The notes beneath the pieces are model-generated. The model was not told the DNA's origin. It searched no databases and saw only the letters and a list, made by a program, of their open reading frames with translations. DNA of 56,179 nucleotides from Alphaproteobacteria bacterium. Lineage in GTDB: Bacteria > Pseudomonadota > Alphaproteobacteria > UBA2966 > CAIVPW01. The DNA lies in the NCBI GenBank assembly GCA_016869235.1, contig VGER01000006.1, forward strand, positions 1-56,179. Reading direction: 5' to 3'. Both the position numbers and the translations under genes were made by a program. Below, piece by piece: positions 17,848 to 26,944 of this stretch. Position 1 is the stretch's first letter. The number at the start of each line of letters is the position of its first letter.

Positions 17848-18285
17848 TTGGCACCGAACCGCGAGCGCAAGGGAACGCTTCAATTGCTAGAGGAGTGGCT
17901 TGCGCTGAACTTCAACGCGGCTAGCGACGCTCAGTCGGGGCAGATTGCGGACGCGGTGAAGGCGCTGAGGGCCATCCGAAAAGCGCGCATAAGCCAGCTC
18001 ATAAAGCGCCGAGCAACGATGATGAATTCGATGAACGATATGTCGTGGCAGCAACGCGAAATGATGTCGTCATCGTACGGCGCGGTCGCAAACGCTCCGT
18101 GCGCTAATTGGACGTCACCCGAAGGCGAGCAAAGTCAGAGTGGATCGCCGGCTGTACGAGGGACCAATCTGGGTGTACTAGCGATGGACGCGAGATTGCG
18201 TCCATCGCTATTGCTCGATGTTTTTACGCCGCCCGCTTCAAGAGCTTGCGGTTCACCAACAGCTCGGCGATCTGCACGGCGTTAA
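17848..18285 (+). CDS. Uncertain open frame in an AT-richer patch
   Basis: An open frame with a TTG start gives 145 residues (MAPNRERKGTLQLLEEW...). It covers the only visibly AT-richer stretch of the window (about 17815-18220) and runs into the antisense of asd. The first ~75 residues look protein-like (amphipathic helices, LLEEWLALNF, ADAVKALRAI), but the tail is antisense of asd and is unlikely to be coding. No family is recognised. It could be the remnant of an acquired gene. I do not assign a function. Confidence 0.2.
   Translation: MAPNRERKGTLQLLEEWLALNFNAASDAQSGQIADAVKALRAIRKARISQLIKRRATMMNSMNDMSWQQREMMSSSYGAVANAPCANWTSPEGEQSQSGSPAVRGTNLGVLAMDARLRPSLLLDVFTPPASRACGSPTARRSARR
18180..18209. 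terminator. Strong hairpin downstream of asd
   Basis: A perfect 12-bp stem, AGCGATGGACGC / GCGTCCATCGCT, with loop GAGATT. It lies 15 bases beyond the asd stop codon, so it may end the long minus-strand ffh-to-asd run. No T-tract follows on the minus strand; on the plus strand TTTTT occurs about 10 bases later. Terminator role is inferred. Confidence 0.5.
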
Positions 18286-19249
18286 GCGCCGCGCCCTTGC
18301 GCAGGTTGTCGGCGACGACCCACAGGCTGAGGCCGTTCTCCACGGTCGCGTCCTCGCGGATGCGGGAGACGAACGTCGCGCTCTCGCCGGCCGCGTCCAC
18401 CGGCGTCACGTAGCCGCCCGGCTCGCGCTCGTCCACCACCAGCACGCCCGGAGATTCGCGCAGGATGCCGCGCGCCTCGGCCGCGCTGATCGGCCGCTCG
18501 AACTCCACGTTCACCGCCTCGGCGTGGCTGATGAAGGTCGGCACGCGCACGCACGTCGCGCTCACCTTGATGGCGGGGTCGAGGATCTTCTTGGTTTCGA
18601 CCACCATCTTCCACTCTTCCTTGGTGGAGCCGTCGTCGAGGAACTTGTCGATCTGCGGGATCACGTTGAAGGCGATCTGCTTGGCGAACTTCTTCGGCTC
18701 GATCGGGTCGTGCACGAAGACTCCCTTGGTCTGGTGGAACAGCTCCTCCATGGCGTCGTTGCCGGCGCCCGACGTGGACTGATATGTCGCCACCACCACG
18801 CGCTTGATCTTCGCCTTGTCGTGCAGCGGCTTCAGCGCCACCACCATCTGGATGGTCGAGCAGTTGGGGTTGGCGATGATGCCCTTCTTGGTCCAGCCCT
18901 TCACCGCGTCCGGATTCACCTCGGGCACCACCAGCGGGATGTCGGGGTCCATGCGGAAGTGAGAGGTGTTGTCGATGACGACGCAACCGGCGGCAGCCGC
19001 GCGCGGCGCGTGCACCGCGCTGACCGACGCGCCCGGGCTGAACAGACCGATGTCCCAGCCCCTGAAATCGAAGTCGTCGAGCGCCTTCACCTTCAGGGTC
19101 GTGTCGCCGAACGAGACCTCCTTGCCCACCGAACGCGACGAGGCCACCGCGGCGACTTCCGCCACGTCGAACTTGCGCTCGTCCAGCACGTTCAGCATCT
19201 CGCGGCCCACGTTGCCCGTGGCGCCGACCACCGCTACCCGGTAACCCAT
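18224..19249 (-). CDS. asd: Aspartate-semialdehyde dehydrogenase
   Basis: 341 residues. Reduces aspartyl phosphate to aspartate semialdehyde with NADPH, the branch point to lysine, threonine and methionine. The nucleotide-binding GATGNVGREML (9-19) and the catalytic Cys130 in NPNCST are visible, as is the substrate-binding SGAGNDAMEEL. The product feeds the DAP pathway that includes dapF at 28.5 kb. It follows leuB by 3 bases, the usual alphaproteobacterial order leuB-asd. Confidence 0.96.
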   Translation of the reverse strand: MGYRVAVVGATGNVGREMLNVLDERKFDVAEVAAVASSRSVGKEVSFGDTTLKVKALDDFDFRGWDIGLFSPGASVSAVHAPRAAAAGCVVIDNTSHFRMDPDIPLVVPEVNPDAVKGWTKKGIIANPNCSTIQMVVALKPLHDKAKIKRVVVATYQSTSGAGNDAMEELFHQTKGVFVHDPIEPKKFAKQIAFNVIPQIDKFLDDGSTKEEWKMVVETKKILDPAIKVSATCVRVPTFISHAEAVNVEFERPISAAEARGILRESPGVLVVDEREPGGYVTPVDAAGESATFVSRIREDATVENGLSLWVVADNLRKGAALNAVQIAELLVNRKLLKRAA

Positions 19250-19252
19250 GAT

Positions 19253-20410
19253 CTAGACTCCTGCCTTCTGCTTGGCGGCGCCTGTCTTGCCGCGCGCCAG
19301 AGCGTCCAATTCCGTGACCACCGCCTCGCCCATCTCCTTGGTCGAGACCAGCCGTTTTCCCGGCTGCAGGATGTCCCTAGTTCGTGCGCCGGCGTCCAAG
19401 ACGTTGCCCACCGCGCGCTCGACGAGGTCGGCGTCGTCACTTCTGTCGAACGAATAACGCAGCATCATGGCGAAGGAGAGAATCGTCGCGAGCGGATTGG
19501 CGACGCCCCTGCCGGCAATATCGGGAGCGCTGCCGTGGATCGGCTCGTACAGGGCGTGCATCTTGCCGTTCGCCTGGCGTGCGCCGAGCGAGGCGCTCGG
19601 CAGCATGCCGAGCGAGCCGGTCAGCATCGACGCCTCGTCCGACAGCACGTCGCCGAACAGGTTGTCGGTCACGATGACGTCGAACTGCTTGGGATTGCGC
19701 ACCAGCTGCATGGCGCAGTTGTCGGCGTACATATGGCTGAGCGCCACGTCCTTGTACTCGGCGGCGTGCAGCTTGGTGATCTCCTCGCGCCACAAGAGGC
19801 CCGACTCCATGACGTTGGCCTTCTCGACCGAGCACACCCGCCGGCTGCGCTTGCGCGCAATGTCGAACGCCACGCGCCCCACGCGGTGGATCTCCGCCGT
19901 CGTGTAGACCTGGGTGTTTACGCCGCGGCGCTGCCCGTTGCCGATGTCGGCGATGCCGCGCGGCTCGCCGAAGTACACGCCGCCGGTCAGCTCCCGCACG
20001 ATCAGGATGTCCAGCCCGGCCACCACCTCGTGCTTCAGCGTCGAGGCTTCCGCCAGCGCCGGAAACACCGTCGCCGGCCGCAGATTGGCGAACAGGTCCA
20101 TGTCCTTGCGCAGGCGCAGAAGCCCGCGCTCGGGCCTCACCTGGAAGTCGAGGTTGTCCCACTTCGGTCCGCCGACCGCGCCGAGCAGCACGGCGTCGGC
20201 GTCCATCGCCTGGCGCATAGTGGCGTCGGTCAGCGGCGTGCCGTGCGCGTCGTAGGAGACGCCGCCCACCAGCCCGTCGGCGAAGCTGAGCCGGAAGCCG
20301 CGATGGCCTCCGATCCACTCGGCGACGCGCCGCGTCTCCGCCATCACTTCGGGGCCGATGCCGTCCCCGGGCAGGCAAAGGACGCGCGCTGGCGTCGCCA
20401 TGGCGCTCAT
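19253..20410 (-). CDS. leuB: 3-isopropylmalate dehydrogenase
   Basis: 385 residues. Oxidative decarboxylation of 3-isopropylmalate in leucine synthesis. Landmarks: [10 protein letters not shown] near the N-terminus, the substrate arginines in [28 protein letters not shown], and HGSAPDIAG near the C-terminus. The ATG at 20410 overlaps the leuD stop by ATGA, so translation is coupled. A second ATG at 20401 is also possible. Confidence 0.96.
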   Translation of the reverse strand: MSAMATPARVLCLPGDGIGPEVMAETRRVAEWIGGHRGFRLSFADGLVGGVSYDAHGTPLTDATMRQAMDADAVLLGAVGGPKWDNLDFQVRPERGLLRLRKDMDLFANLRPATVFPALAEASTLKHEVVAGLDILIVRELTGGVYFGEPRGIADIGNGQRRGVNTQVYTTAEIHRVGRVAFDIARKRSRRVCSVEKANVMESGLLWREEITKLHAAEYKDVALSHMYADNCAMQLVRNPKQFDVIVTDNLFGDVLSDEASMLTGSLGMLPSASLGARQANGKMHALYEPIHGSAPDIAGRGVANPLATILSFAMMLRYSFDRSDDADLVERAVGNVLDAGARTRDILQPGKRLVSTKEMGEAVVTELDALARGKTGAAKQKAGV

Positions 20411-21063
20411 GACGCGGCGGGTGCCGCCGCCGCGGGCGCCGCCGCCTCGGCCTTGGGCGCGGAGTAGAGCCACGGCTGCGTCTTGCGCTGCTCGTCCTCG
20501 AATTTGTCGATGTCGGCCGTCTTCTCCAGCGTCAGGCCGATGTCGTCGAGGCCGTTGAGCAGGCAATGGCGCCCGAAGTCGTCGATCGGGAACGGCACCG
20601 GGGCGCCGTTCGGGCGGATCACCCGCCGGCGCTCGAGGTCGATGGTGAACTCCTTGCCGTCCTGCGCCTCGCGCGTCATCTCCTGGACGTCGCGCTCGCC
20701 CATGACGATCGGCAACATGCCGTTCTTCAGGCAGTTGTTGAAGAAGATGTCGGCGAACGACGGCGCGATGATGGCGCGGATGCCGAAGTCGAGCAGCGCC
20801 CACGGCGCGTGCTCACGGCTCGAGCCGCAGCCGAAGTTGGCGCCGGCGATGAGGATCTTCGCGTCCTTGAACGGCATACGGTTCAGGATGAAGGCGAAGT
20901 CGAGCTTGCCGTCCGGCTTGTAGCGCATCTCGGCGAACAGGGCCTTGCCCAGGCCCGTGCGCTTGATGGTCTTCAGGTACTGCTTGGGGATGATCATGTC
21001 GGTGTCGACATTGACCATCGGCAGCGGCGCCGCGATGCCCGTGAGCGTCGTGAACTTCTCCAT
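20407..21063 (-). CDS. leuD: 3-isopropylmalate dehydratase, small subunit
   Basis: 218 residues. Swivelling domain that pairs with LeuC to isomerise 2- to 3-isopropylmalate. Contains [14 protein letters not shown] and [17 protein letters not shown], the family signature. The C-terminus is a short Ala-rich tail. 9 bases after leuC and overlapping leuB. Confidence 0.96.
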   Translation of the reverse strand: MEKFTTLTGIAAPLPMVNVDTDMIIPKQYLKTIKRTGLGKALFAEMRYKPDGKLDFAFILNRMPFKDAKILIAGANFGCGSSREHAPWALLDFGIRAIIAPSFADIFFNNCLKNGMLPIVMGERDVQEMTREAQDGKEFTIDLERRRVIRPNGAPVPFPIDDFGRHCLLNGLDDIGLTLEKTADIDKFEDEQRKTQPWLYSAPKAEAAAPAAAAPAAS

Positions 21064-21072
21064 GGCGCTCTC

Positions 21073-22482
21073 CTAAGCCTTGAACAGGCGCACGTCGGCG
21101 AGCCGGCCGGTGATCGCCGCGGCCGCCGCCATCGCCGGCGACAGCAGGTGCGTGCGGCCGCCGCGGCCCTGGCGGCCCTCGAAGTTGCGATTCGAGGTGG
21201 ACGCGCAGCGCTCACCCGGCTGCAGGCGGTCGGCGTTCATGGCCAGGCACATGGAGCAGCCCGGCTCGCGCCACTCGAAGCCGGCGTCGGTGAAGATCTT
21301 CGACAGGCCCTCCTTCTCGGCCTGCTGCTTCACCAGGCCGGAGCCTGGCACCACCATCGCCTGCACCGTGGGCGCCACGTGCTTGCCCTTCACGATCACG
21401 GCGGCGGCGCGCAAATCCTCGATGCGCGCGTTGGTGCAGCTGCCGATGAACACCCGATCGATGGCGATGTCGGTCATCGCCGTGCCGGCCTTCAGGCCCA
21501 TGTAGTCGAGCGAGCGCTGCAGCTTGGCGCGGCGCTGCGGGTCGCGCTCGTTGGCGGGGTCGGGCACGCGGCCGGTGATCGCCACGACCTCTTCCGGGCT
21601 GGTGCCCCACGTCACCTGCGGCGCGATGTCGGCGGCCCTGATCACCACCTCGCGCTCGTAGGTCGCGTCGAAGTCGGAGGGGAGGGTGCGCCAGTACGCG
21701 GCGGCCGCCTCGAAGGCGGCGCCCTTGGGCGCCATCGGCCGGCCCTTGAGATAGGCGATGGTCTTCTCGTCGGGCGCGATCAGGCCGGCGCGCGCGCCCG
21801 CCTCGATCGACATGTTGCAGATCGTCATGCGCCCTTCCATCGACAGCTCGCGGATGGCGCGCCCCGCGTACTCGATGACGTAGCCGGTGCCGCCCGCCGT
21901 GCCGATCTTGCCGATGACGGCGAGCACGATGTCCTTCGCCGTCACGCCCGGGCCGATCATGCCCTCGATGGTGACGCGCATGCTTTTGGGCTTCTTCTGC
22001 ACCAGCGTCTGCGTCGCCAGCACGTGCTCGACCTCGGACGTGCCGATGCCAAAGGCGAGCGCGCCGAACGCGCCGTGCGTGCTTGTGTGCGAATCGCCGC
22101 ACACGATGGTCATGCCCGGCTGCGTCATGCCCTGCTCGGGGCCGACGATGTGGACGATGCCCTGGCGGATGTCGGCCATCGAGAAGTACTCGATGCCGAA
22201 CTCGCTCGTGTTGTGCTCGAGCGTCTCGACCTGAGTGCGCGACTCCGGGTCGGCGATGCCCGCCGCACGGTTGGTCGTCGGCACGTTGTGGTCGGCGACG
22301 GCGAGCGTGGCTTCCGGACGGCGCACCTTGCGCCCGGCCAGGCGCAGGCCTTCGAATGCCTGCGGGCTGGTCACCTCGTGGACGAGGTGGCGGTCGATAT
22401 AGAGAGTCGTCGTGCCGTCCGCCGCCGTGTGGACGACGTGGCTGTCCCAGATCTTCTCGAACAGGGTACGCGGGTCAGACAT
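21073..22482 (-). CDS. leuC: 3-isopropylmalate dehydratase, large subunit
   Basis: 469 residues, aconitase family. Cysteine ligands of the catalytic [4Fe-4S] cluster are in [13 protein letters not shown] and [10 protein letters not shown]. The N-terminus [17 protein letters not shown] is typical. Follows rplS by 86 bases, which contain a short G/C hairpin (22512-22527), so partial readthrough from the ribosomal operon is possible. Confidence 0.97.
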   Translation of the reverse strand: MSDPRTLFEKIWDSHVVHTAADGTTTLYIDRHLVHEVTSPQAFEGLRLAGRKVRRPEATLAVADHNVPTTNRAAGIADPESRTQVETLEHNTSEFGIEYFSMADIRQGIVHIVGPEQGMTQPGMTIVCGDSHTSTHGAFGALAFGIGTSEVEHVLATQTLVQKKPKSMRVTIEGMIGPGVTAKDIVLAVIGKIGTAGGTGYVIEYAGRAIRELSMEGRMTICNMSIEAGARAGLIAPDEKTIAYLKGRPMAPKGAAFEAAAAYWRTLPSDFDATYEREVVIRAADIAPQVTWGTSPEEVVAITGRVPDPANERDPQRRAKLQRSLDYMGLKAGTAMTDIAIDRVFIGSCTNARIEDLRAAAVIVKGKHVAPTVQAMVVPGSGLVKQQAEKEGLSKIFTDAGFEWREPGCSMCLAMNADRLQPGERCASTSNRNFEGRQGRGGRTHLLSPAMAAAAAITGRLADVRLFKA

Positions 22483-22568
22483 GGTGTTCGGTCCGTGCCT
22501 CTAGTGTCCTTGGCCCCGCCAGGGGCCAGAGGGCCCAATGGCCGGCTGGCAGTCTGACGGTGTGGAAA

Positions 22569-22961
22569 CTACGCCGAGGGTGGGGCCTCGCCCTCCTGGC
22601 GAGTGTCGGTCTTCTCGCGAATGCGCGCGCGCTTACCGGACAGGCCGCGAAGGTAATAGAGCTTGGCGCGGCGAACGTCGCCGTGGCGCACCACCTCGAT
22701 CGAGGCGACGTTCGGCGAATAGAGCGGGAAGATGCGCTCCACGCCCTCGCCGTAGGAAATCTTGCGCACGGTGAACGAGGAGTGCAGGCCGCGGTTCTTC
22801 TTGGCGATGCACACGCCCTCGAACGCCTGGACGCGCTCACGTTCGCCTTCGACCACGCGCACGTTCACGCGCAGCGTGTCGCCGGGGTTGAACTCGGGCA
22901 CGGGCCGCGCTGCGTTCAGCTTCTCGGCTTGCTTGCGGTCGAATTCTTCCAGGAGGTTCAT
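22569..22961 (-). CDS. rplS: 50S ribosomal protein bL19
   Basis: 130 residues. Conserved segments [45 protein letters not shown] and [16 protein letters not shown] are all present. It sits at the interface of the 50S and 30S subunits. The C-terminus is slightly extended ([13 protein letters not shown]). It follows trmD by 12 bases, as in the rpsP-rimM-trmD-rplS operon of most proteobacteria. Confidence 0.97.
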   Translation of the reverse strand: MNLLEEFDRKQAEKLNAARPVPEFNPGDTLRVNVRVVEGERERVQAFEGVCIAKKNRGLHSSFTVRKISYGEGVERIFPLYSPNVASIEVVRHGDVRRAKLYYLRGLSGKRARIREKTDTRQEGEAPPSA

Positions 22962-22973
22962 GACACCGACTTC

Positions 22974-23693
22974 CTAATTCCGTTCCACGTTCTTGGTTCC
23001 GGCTTGGAACGCCTGCCACAAGTCGGGGCGGCGCTCGGCCGTGACCTCTTCCGCTTTCGCGCGCCGCCACTTGGCGACTTCCGCATGGTTGCCGGACGTC
23101 AACACGTCCGGCACCTCGCGGCCTTCCCAGACTCTCGGCCGCGTGTAGTGCGGATACTCCAAGAGCCCAGCCTCAAAACTCTCCTCGACCGGCGACGCGT
23201 CGTGTCCCATCACCCCCGGCAGCAGCCGCACCGTCGCATCCAACAGGGCGATGGCCGCCGGCTCGCCGCCCGACAACACGAAGTCGCCGAGGCTCACCTC
23301 CTGGATGGCGCGGGCCTCGAGCACGCGTTCGTCGACGCCCTCGAACCTGCCGCACACCAGGGTGACGCCCGGCCCCTTCGCCAAATCCCGCGCCACGGCC
23401 TGGTCCAAGCGCCGGCCACGTGGCGAAAGATAGATCGTCGGGCCCGCCGACGTTTGCCGCACCGCATCGACTGCCGCCGCCAGCACGTCCGCCCGCAGGA
23501 CCATGCCGGGGCCGCCGCCATAGGGGGCGTCGTCAACGGTGGCGTGTTTATCGCTCGCAAACTCCCGAATGTCTACCGTTTCCAAGGCCCAAACCCCGGC
23601 CTTCAGCGCCGTCCCGGCCAGGGAAAAACCCAGCGGCCCCGGGAACATGGCGGGGAACAGGGTCAACACAGTGGCCTTCCACGCCTCAGCCAT
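22974..23693 (-). CDS. trmD: tRNA (guanine-N1)-methyltransferase
   Basis: 239 residues, SPOUT family. Methylates G37 next to the anticodon to prevent frameshifting. Trefoil-knot motifs are present: [24 protein letters not shown], and [16 protein letters not shown]. Start at ATG 23693 ([14 protein letters not shown]), overlapping the rimM end by 8 bases. Confidence 0.96.
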   Translation of the reverse strand: MAEAWKATVLTLFPAMFPGPLGFSLAGTALKAGVWALETVDIREFASDKHATVDDAPYGGGPGMVLRADVLAAAVDAVRQTSAGPTIYLSPRGRRLDQAVARDLAKGPGVTLVCGRFEGVDERVLEARAIQEVSLGDFVLSGGEPAAIALLDATVRLLPGVMGHDASPVEESFEAGLLEYPHYTRPRVWEGREVPDVLTSGNHAEVAKWRRAKAEEVTAERRPDLWQAFQAGTKNVERN

Positions 23694-24273
23694 CGGCCGC
23701 GTCCTGATCCTCGGGCTTGGCCGCATCCAGCAGGCCCGGCGGCGGATCGACCACCAGCCGCCCGCCCTTCATGTCCACCTCGGGCACGATCGCCTTGGTG
23801 AAGGGCACCAGGACCGTGTCGGCCTTTCCGGCGACCGCAATCTCCAGCAGGTCGCCGGCGCCGAAGTTCTGCACCGCCACCACGCGTCCCAGCGCGAAGC
23901 CGTCCGTCCGCTCGGCGGCGAGGCCGATCAGGTCGGCGTGGTAGTACGCCTCCTTCTCGCGGAGCTTCGGCAGGCGCGCGCGCGACACGTACAGCCGCTT
24001 GCCTTTGAGCGCCTCGGCGGCGTCGCGGTCGGTCACGTCGGCGAAGCGCACCAGCAGTCCCTTCGGACCCATGCGCGCCTCCTCGATGGCGAACGCCGTC
24101 GCGCCGGACTCGTCCTCGAGCTCGCCGTAGGCGACGAACTCGTCCGCCGCCTCGGTGTAGGTCTCGATGCCGACCCAGCCTTGCACGCCGTGCGCCGCGA
24201 CGACGCGGCCGAGGCAGACGCGCTTGGCGTCCGCTGCGGGCCGCGACTCCCGCTTCGACCGCGCCGCCAACAC
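23686..24273 (-). CDS. rimM: 16S rRNA processing protein RimM
   Basis: 195 residues from GTG 24273, directly abutting the rpsP stop (TAGGTG). Assists 30S head maturation. The N-terminal beta-barrel ([17 protein letters not shown]) and the C-terminal PRC-barrel region ([23 protein letters not shown]) are clear. The Lys/Arg-rich first ~15 residues may be a few codons too long, but no other start is better. Confidence 0.94.
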   Translation of the reverse strand: MLAARSKRESRPAADAKRVCLGRVVAAHGVQGWVGIETYTEAADEFVAYGELEDESGATAFAIEEARMGPKGLLVRFADVTDRDAAEALKGKRLYVSRARLPKLREKEAYYHADLIGLAAERTDGFALGRVVAVQNFGAGDLLEIAVAGKADTVLVPFTKAIVPEVDMKGGRLVVDPPPGLLDAAKPEDQDAADG

Positions 24274-24696
24274 CTAGCCCTGCGCCGGCGCGTCGGGCGA
24301 AGGCCCGCCTGCTGGCGTGACGGCGGGAGCGGGCGCCGCGGCAGCCTCCGCGGCGGCCTTGGCCTTCTCTTCCTTCGCCTTCAGGCGCTCCTGCGCCTTG
24401 GTCTTCGGCTTCGCCTTCTCGGGGTTGTTGCGGCGCTCCGGCACCGGCCGGATCTTGGCCGCGCCCAGGAAGCGCGCGACGCGCTCCGACGGCACCGCGC
24501 CATTCTTCAGCCAGAACTCGATGCGCTCGACGTTGAGGGTCACGCGCTTCGGGTCGTCCTTCTTCAGGCGCGGATCGTACGTGCCGAGCTTTTCGAGGAA
24601 CTTGCCGTCGCGCGAGGAGCGCTTGTCGGCGGCGACGATGCGGAAGTGCGGCTGTTTCTTGGCGCCCGCACGCGCCATGCGAATCACGACTGCCAT
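24274..24696 (-). CDS. rpsP: 30S ribosomal protein bS16 with Ala/Lys-rich tail
   Basis: 140 residues. The first ~85 are the S16 domain (MAVVIRMARAGAKKQPHFRI, LGTYDP, LKNGAVPSERVARFL). The remaining ~55 residues are a Lys/Ala/Pro-rich extension, common in alphaproteobacterial bS16. First ribosomal gene after ffh, 27 bases away. Confidence 0.96.
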   Translation of the reverse strand: MAVVIRMARAGAKKQPHFRIVAADKRSSRDGKFLEKLGTYDPRLKKDDPKRVTLNVERIEFWLKNGAVPSERVARFLGAAKIRPVPERRNNPEKAKPKTKAQERLKAKEEKAKAAAEAAAAPAPAVTPAGGPSPDAPAQG

Positions 24697-24723
24697 TGTG
24701 GTGTTGCTCTCCTCGTTGAAGTC

Positions 24724-26118
24724 CTAGCGTCCAAACCCCGGCGGCAAGCCGCCGCCCATTCCACCCATTCCACCGGGCCCGCCCATGCCGGCGAGCATGC
24801 GCGCCATGCCCTTCTTGCCCAGCTTGCCGACCTTCTTGAACATGTCGGCCATCGTGCGGTGCTGCTTCAAAAGCTTGTTCACGTCGGCGACCTTGGTGCC
24901 CGAGCCGGAGGCGATGCGCTGGCGGCGGCGCGCGTTCAGGATCTGCACCTTGCGGCGCTCCTCGGCCGTCATCGACAGGATGATCGCCTCCTGGCGCGCG
25001 ATCATCTTGTCGTCGACGCGGTTGGCCGCCATCGCCGCCTTCATCTGGCCGACGCCCGGCAGCATCGCCATCAGGCCTTCCATGCCGCCCATCTTGCGCA
25101 TCTGGCGCAGCTGGCTCAGCAGGTCGTTCATGTCGAAGCCGCCGGCCATCACCTTGGCTTCGAGCTTCGCCGCCTCTTCCTGGTCGATGGTCTCCTTGGC
25201 CTTCTCGACTAGGCTGACGACGTCGCCCATGCCGAGGATGCGGCTTGCGATGCGGTCGGGGTGGAACGGCTCGATCGCGTCCACCTTCTCGCCCGTGCCA
25301 ATCAGCTTGATCGGCGCGCCCGCCGTCTGGCGCATGGACAGCGCGGCGCCGCCGCGCGCGTCGCCGTCGATGCGCGTCAGCACGATGCCGGTGATGTTCA
25401 GGCCTTCCTTGAAGGCCTTGGCGGTGTTGACCGCGTCCTGGCCGGTGAGCGCGTCGGCGACCAGCAGCACTTCGGCCGGCCGCACGGCGTCCCTCACCGC
25501 GGCGGCCTCGCGCATCATCGCCTCGTCGATGGTGAGACGGCCGGCGGTGTCGAGCAGCACCACGTCCATGCCGCGCAGCTTGGCTGCGTTCATGGCGCGT
25601 CGGGCGATGTCCAGCGGCTGCTGGCCCTCGATGACCGGCAACGTCGCCACGCCCGTCTGCTCGCCGAGCACCCGCAGCTGCTCCTGCGCGGCGGGGCGAT
25701 AGACGTCGAGCGACGCCATCAGCACCTTGCGCTTGTCCTGCTTCTCCAGCCGCAGGCCAAGCTTGGCGGTGGTCGTCGTCTTGCCCGAGCCCTGCAGGCC
25801 GACCATCAGCACCGGCACCGGCGGCTCGGCGGCGAGGTTGATGTGCGCCGTCTCGGAGCCCAGCATCGCCACCAGCTCGTCGTAGACGATCTTGATGACG
25901 AGCTGGCCGGGCGTGACCGACTTGATGACGTCCTGGCCGACCGCCTTCGTGCGCACGTGGGCGACGAAGTCCTTCACGACCGGCAGCGCCACGTCCGCTT
26001 CCAGCAGCGCGACGCGGACTTCTCGCAGGGCTGCGTCGACGTCCGCCTCGGTCAGCGCACCGCGGCCGCGCAGCTTCTCGAAGACCTGGCCGAGCCGTGT
26101 GGTTAGGTTCTCGAACAT
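24724..26118 (-). CDS. ffh: Signal recognition particle GTPase Ffh
   Basis: 464 residues. N domain, then the GTPase G domain with GLQGSGKTTTTAKL (G1), DVYRPAAQEQL, LLDTAGRL (G3) and TRIDGDARGG (G4). The C-terminal M domain is Met-rich (about 320-464) and ends in Gly/Met repeats. It binds signal peptides and 4.5S RNA and docks with FtsY, encoded at 30.6 kb. The ATG at 26118 (MFENLTTRLGQVF) was chosen over the upstream one. Confidence 0.97.
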   Translation of the reverse strand: MFENLTTRLGQVFEKLRGRGALTEADVDAALREVRVALLEADVALPVVKDFVAHVRTKAVGQDVIKSVTPGQLVIKIVYDELVAMLGSETAHINLAAEPPVPVLMVGLQGSGKTTTTAKLGLRLEKQDKRKVLMASLDVYRPAAQEQLRVLGEQTGVATLPVIEGQQPLDIARRAMNAAKLRGMDVVLLDTAGRLTIDEAMMREAAAVRDAVRPAEVLLVADALTGQDAVNTAKAFKEGLNITGIVLTRIDGDARGGAALSMRQTAGAPIKLIGTGEKVDAIEPFHPDRIASRILGMGDVVSLVEKAKETIDQEEAAKLEAKVMAGGFDMNDLLSQLRQMRKMGGMEGLMAMLPGVGQMKAAMAANRVDDKMIARQEAIILSMTAEERRKVQILNARRRQRIASGSGTKVADVNKLLKQHRTMADMFKKVGKLGKKGMARMLAGMGGPGGMGGMGGGLPPGFGR

Positions 26119-26438
26119 CCCTATCCGCAAACGAGACTAGCGCCGGTGCGCGAAACCTCGCGGACCGGCGGACGCCTGGGCCATCCCTGGCGCTTCGTGG
26201 GTTCAACAGACCCGGATTCCGCGCTTGCAGCGCGCGGCCAAAAACAGGCCGGGAACCTAGGGCCCGGAGCGCCCTTTGTCCAGGGCGGGCGGTTCAGGCC
26301 GCAAGCACGCTCAGGGCCCGCGTCAGCCCCGCCGCCGCATGCGGTCCGGCCCGCGTGCCGGCGTCGGGGATCATGGAGCCGATTTCTACACCAAAACTTG
26401 TGGCCTGCGGGAGAGCGGCTTGCGCGCGGGACCAAAAA
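26119..26438. other. Intergenic region between ffh and arsR
   Basis: About 320 bases between two divergent genes. Open frames on both strands here have no recognisable domain. I looked for an SRP RNA or tRNA and found none. It should hold the promoters of the ffh operon (leftward) and of arsR (rightward), but no confident -35/-10 pair was recognised. Confidence 0.4.
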
Positions 26439-26456
26439 TGTCCATATGTCTGGACA
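26439..26456. promoter_or_regulatory. Candidate ArsR operator overlapping the arsR start codon
   Basis: TGTCCA-N6-TGGACA, an exact 6-bp inverted repeat with 6-base spacer, centred on the ATG of arsR (26446-26448). ArsR proteins bind imperfect palindromes near their own start, so autoregulation is a reasonable inference. The proposal rests on position and symmetry only. Confidence 0.4.
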
Positions 26457-26796
26457 AATGGACGAAAGCACCGCAACCGCGGCTCTCGGTGCGCTCGCCC
26501 AGGCGACGCGCCTGGCAGCGTTCCGCACCCTGATCGAGGCGGGTCAGGGCGGGCTCGCGGCCGGAGAATTGGCCGAGACGCTCGGCACTCCGCACAACAC
26601 CTTGTCCAGCCACTTGGCGATCCTCGCCCGTGCCGGCCTGGTCCGCTCGCGGCGCGAAGGCCGCTCTGTGCGCTATGCGGTCGACAGCGCCGGCGTGCGG
26701 GGGCTGCTGCGGTTCCTGGTCGGCGACTGCTGCAACGGCCGTCCCGAGATGTGCGCGCCGCTCCCCCTGATCCTCGCGCGCGGCGGTTGTTGCTGA
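26446..26796 (+). CDS. ArsR/SmtB-family repressor with arsenite-type cysteines
   Basis: 116 residues from ATG 26446. The winged helix-turn-helix covers about residues 12-80 (ATRLAAFRTLI, GTPHNTLSSHLAILARAGLV). At the C-terminus Cys95, Cys96 and Cys103 occur in DCCNGRPEMC, close to the Cys95/Cys96/Cys102 As(III) site described for the Acidithiobacillus ferrooxidans ArsR type, so arsenite or antimonite sensing is likely. No arsenate reductase or arsenite pump lies beside it. The genes downstream on the same strand are the unclear segment at 26794 and an ATP-grasp gene, which may be its regulon. Confidence 0.85.
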   Translation: MSGQMDESTATAALGALAQATRLAAFRTLIEAGQGGLAAGELAETLGTPHNTLSSHLAILARAGLVRSRREGRSVRYAVDSAGVRGLLRFLVGDCCNGRPEMCAPLPLILARGGCC

Positions 26797-26944
26797 TGGT
26801 GGCGCCCCCCCCGTGCCGCCTCGTGGCCGATGCCTACGTATTCGCCCGGATGACGGCCGCTGCGGCCCTATCGATATTGGTTGGATCGCGGCCGGCCATT
26901 CGCCCCATGGCTTTCTGCGCGTGCCGGAGGTGCGCGCCCGATGA
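26794..26944 (+). other. Possible remnant of a small gene between arsR and the ATP-grasp gene
   Basis: An ATG at 26794 overlaps the arsR stop, and another frame ends at TGA 26942-26944, overlapping the next ATG (26941) as ATGA. Translation-coupled spacing on both sides suggests a small gene of about 50 codons once lay here. Its two halves are in different frames, and a run of eight C (26805-26812) is a likely slip site. The visible C-terminal piece reads IGWIAAGHSPHGFLRVPEVR. I recognise no family. Confidence 0.35.

Noticed and set aside
23663..26206. An 847-codon minus-strand frame over ffh-rpsP-rimM
   Set aside because: It is a shadow frame, rich in Arg and Ala, of three well-supported genes.
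26121..26528. 135-codon minus-strand frame between ffh and arsR
   Set aside because: No domain, atypical composition, overlaps the arsR start; probably chance.
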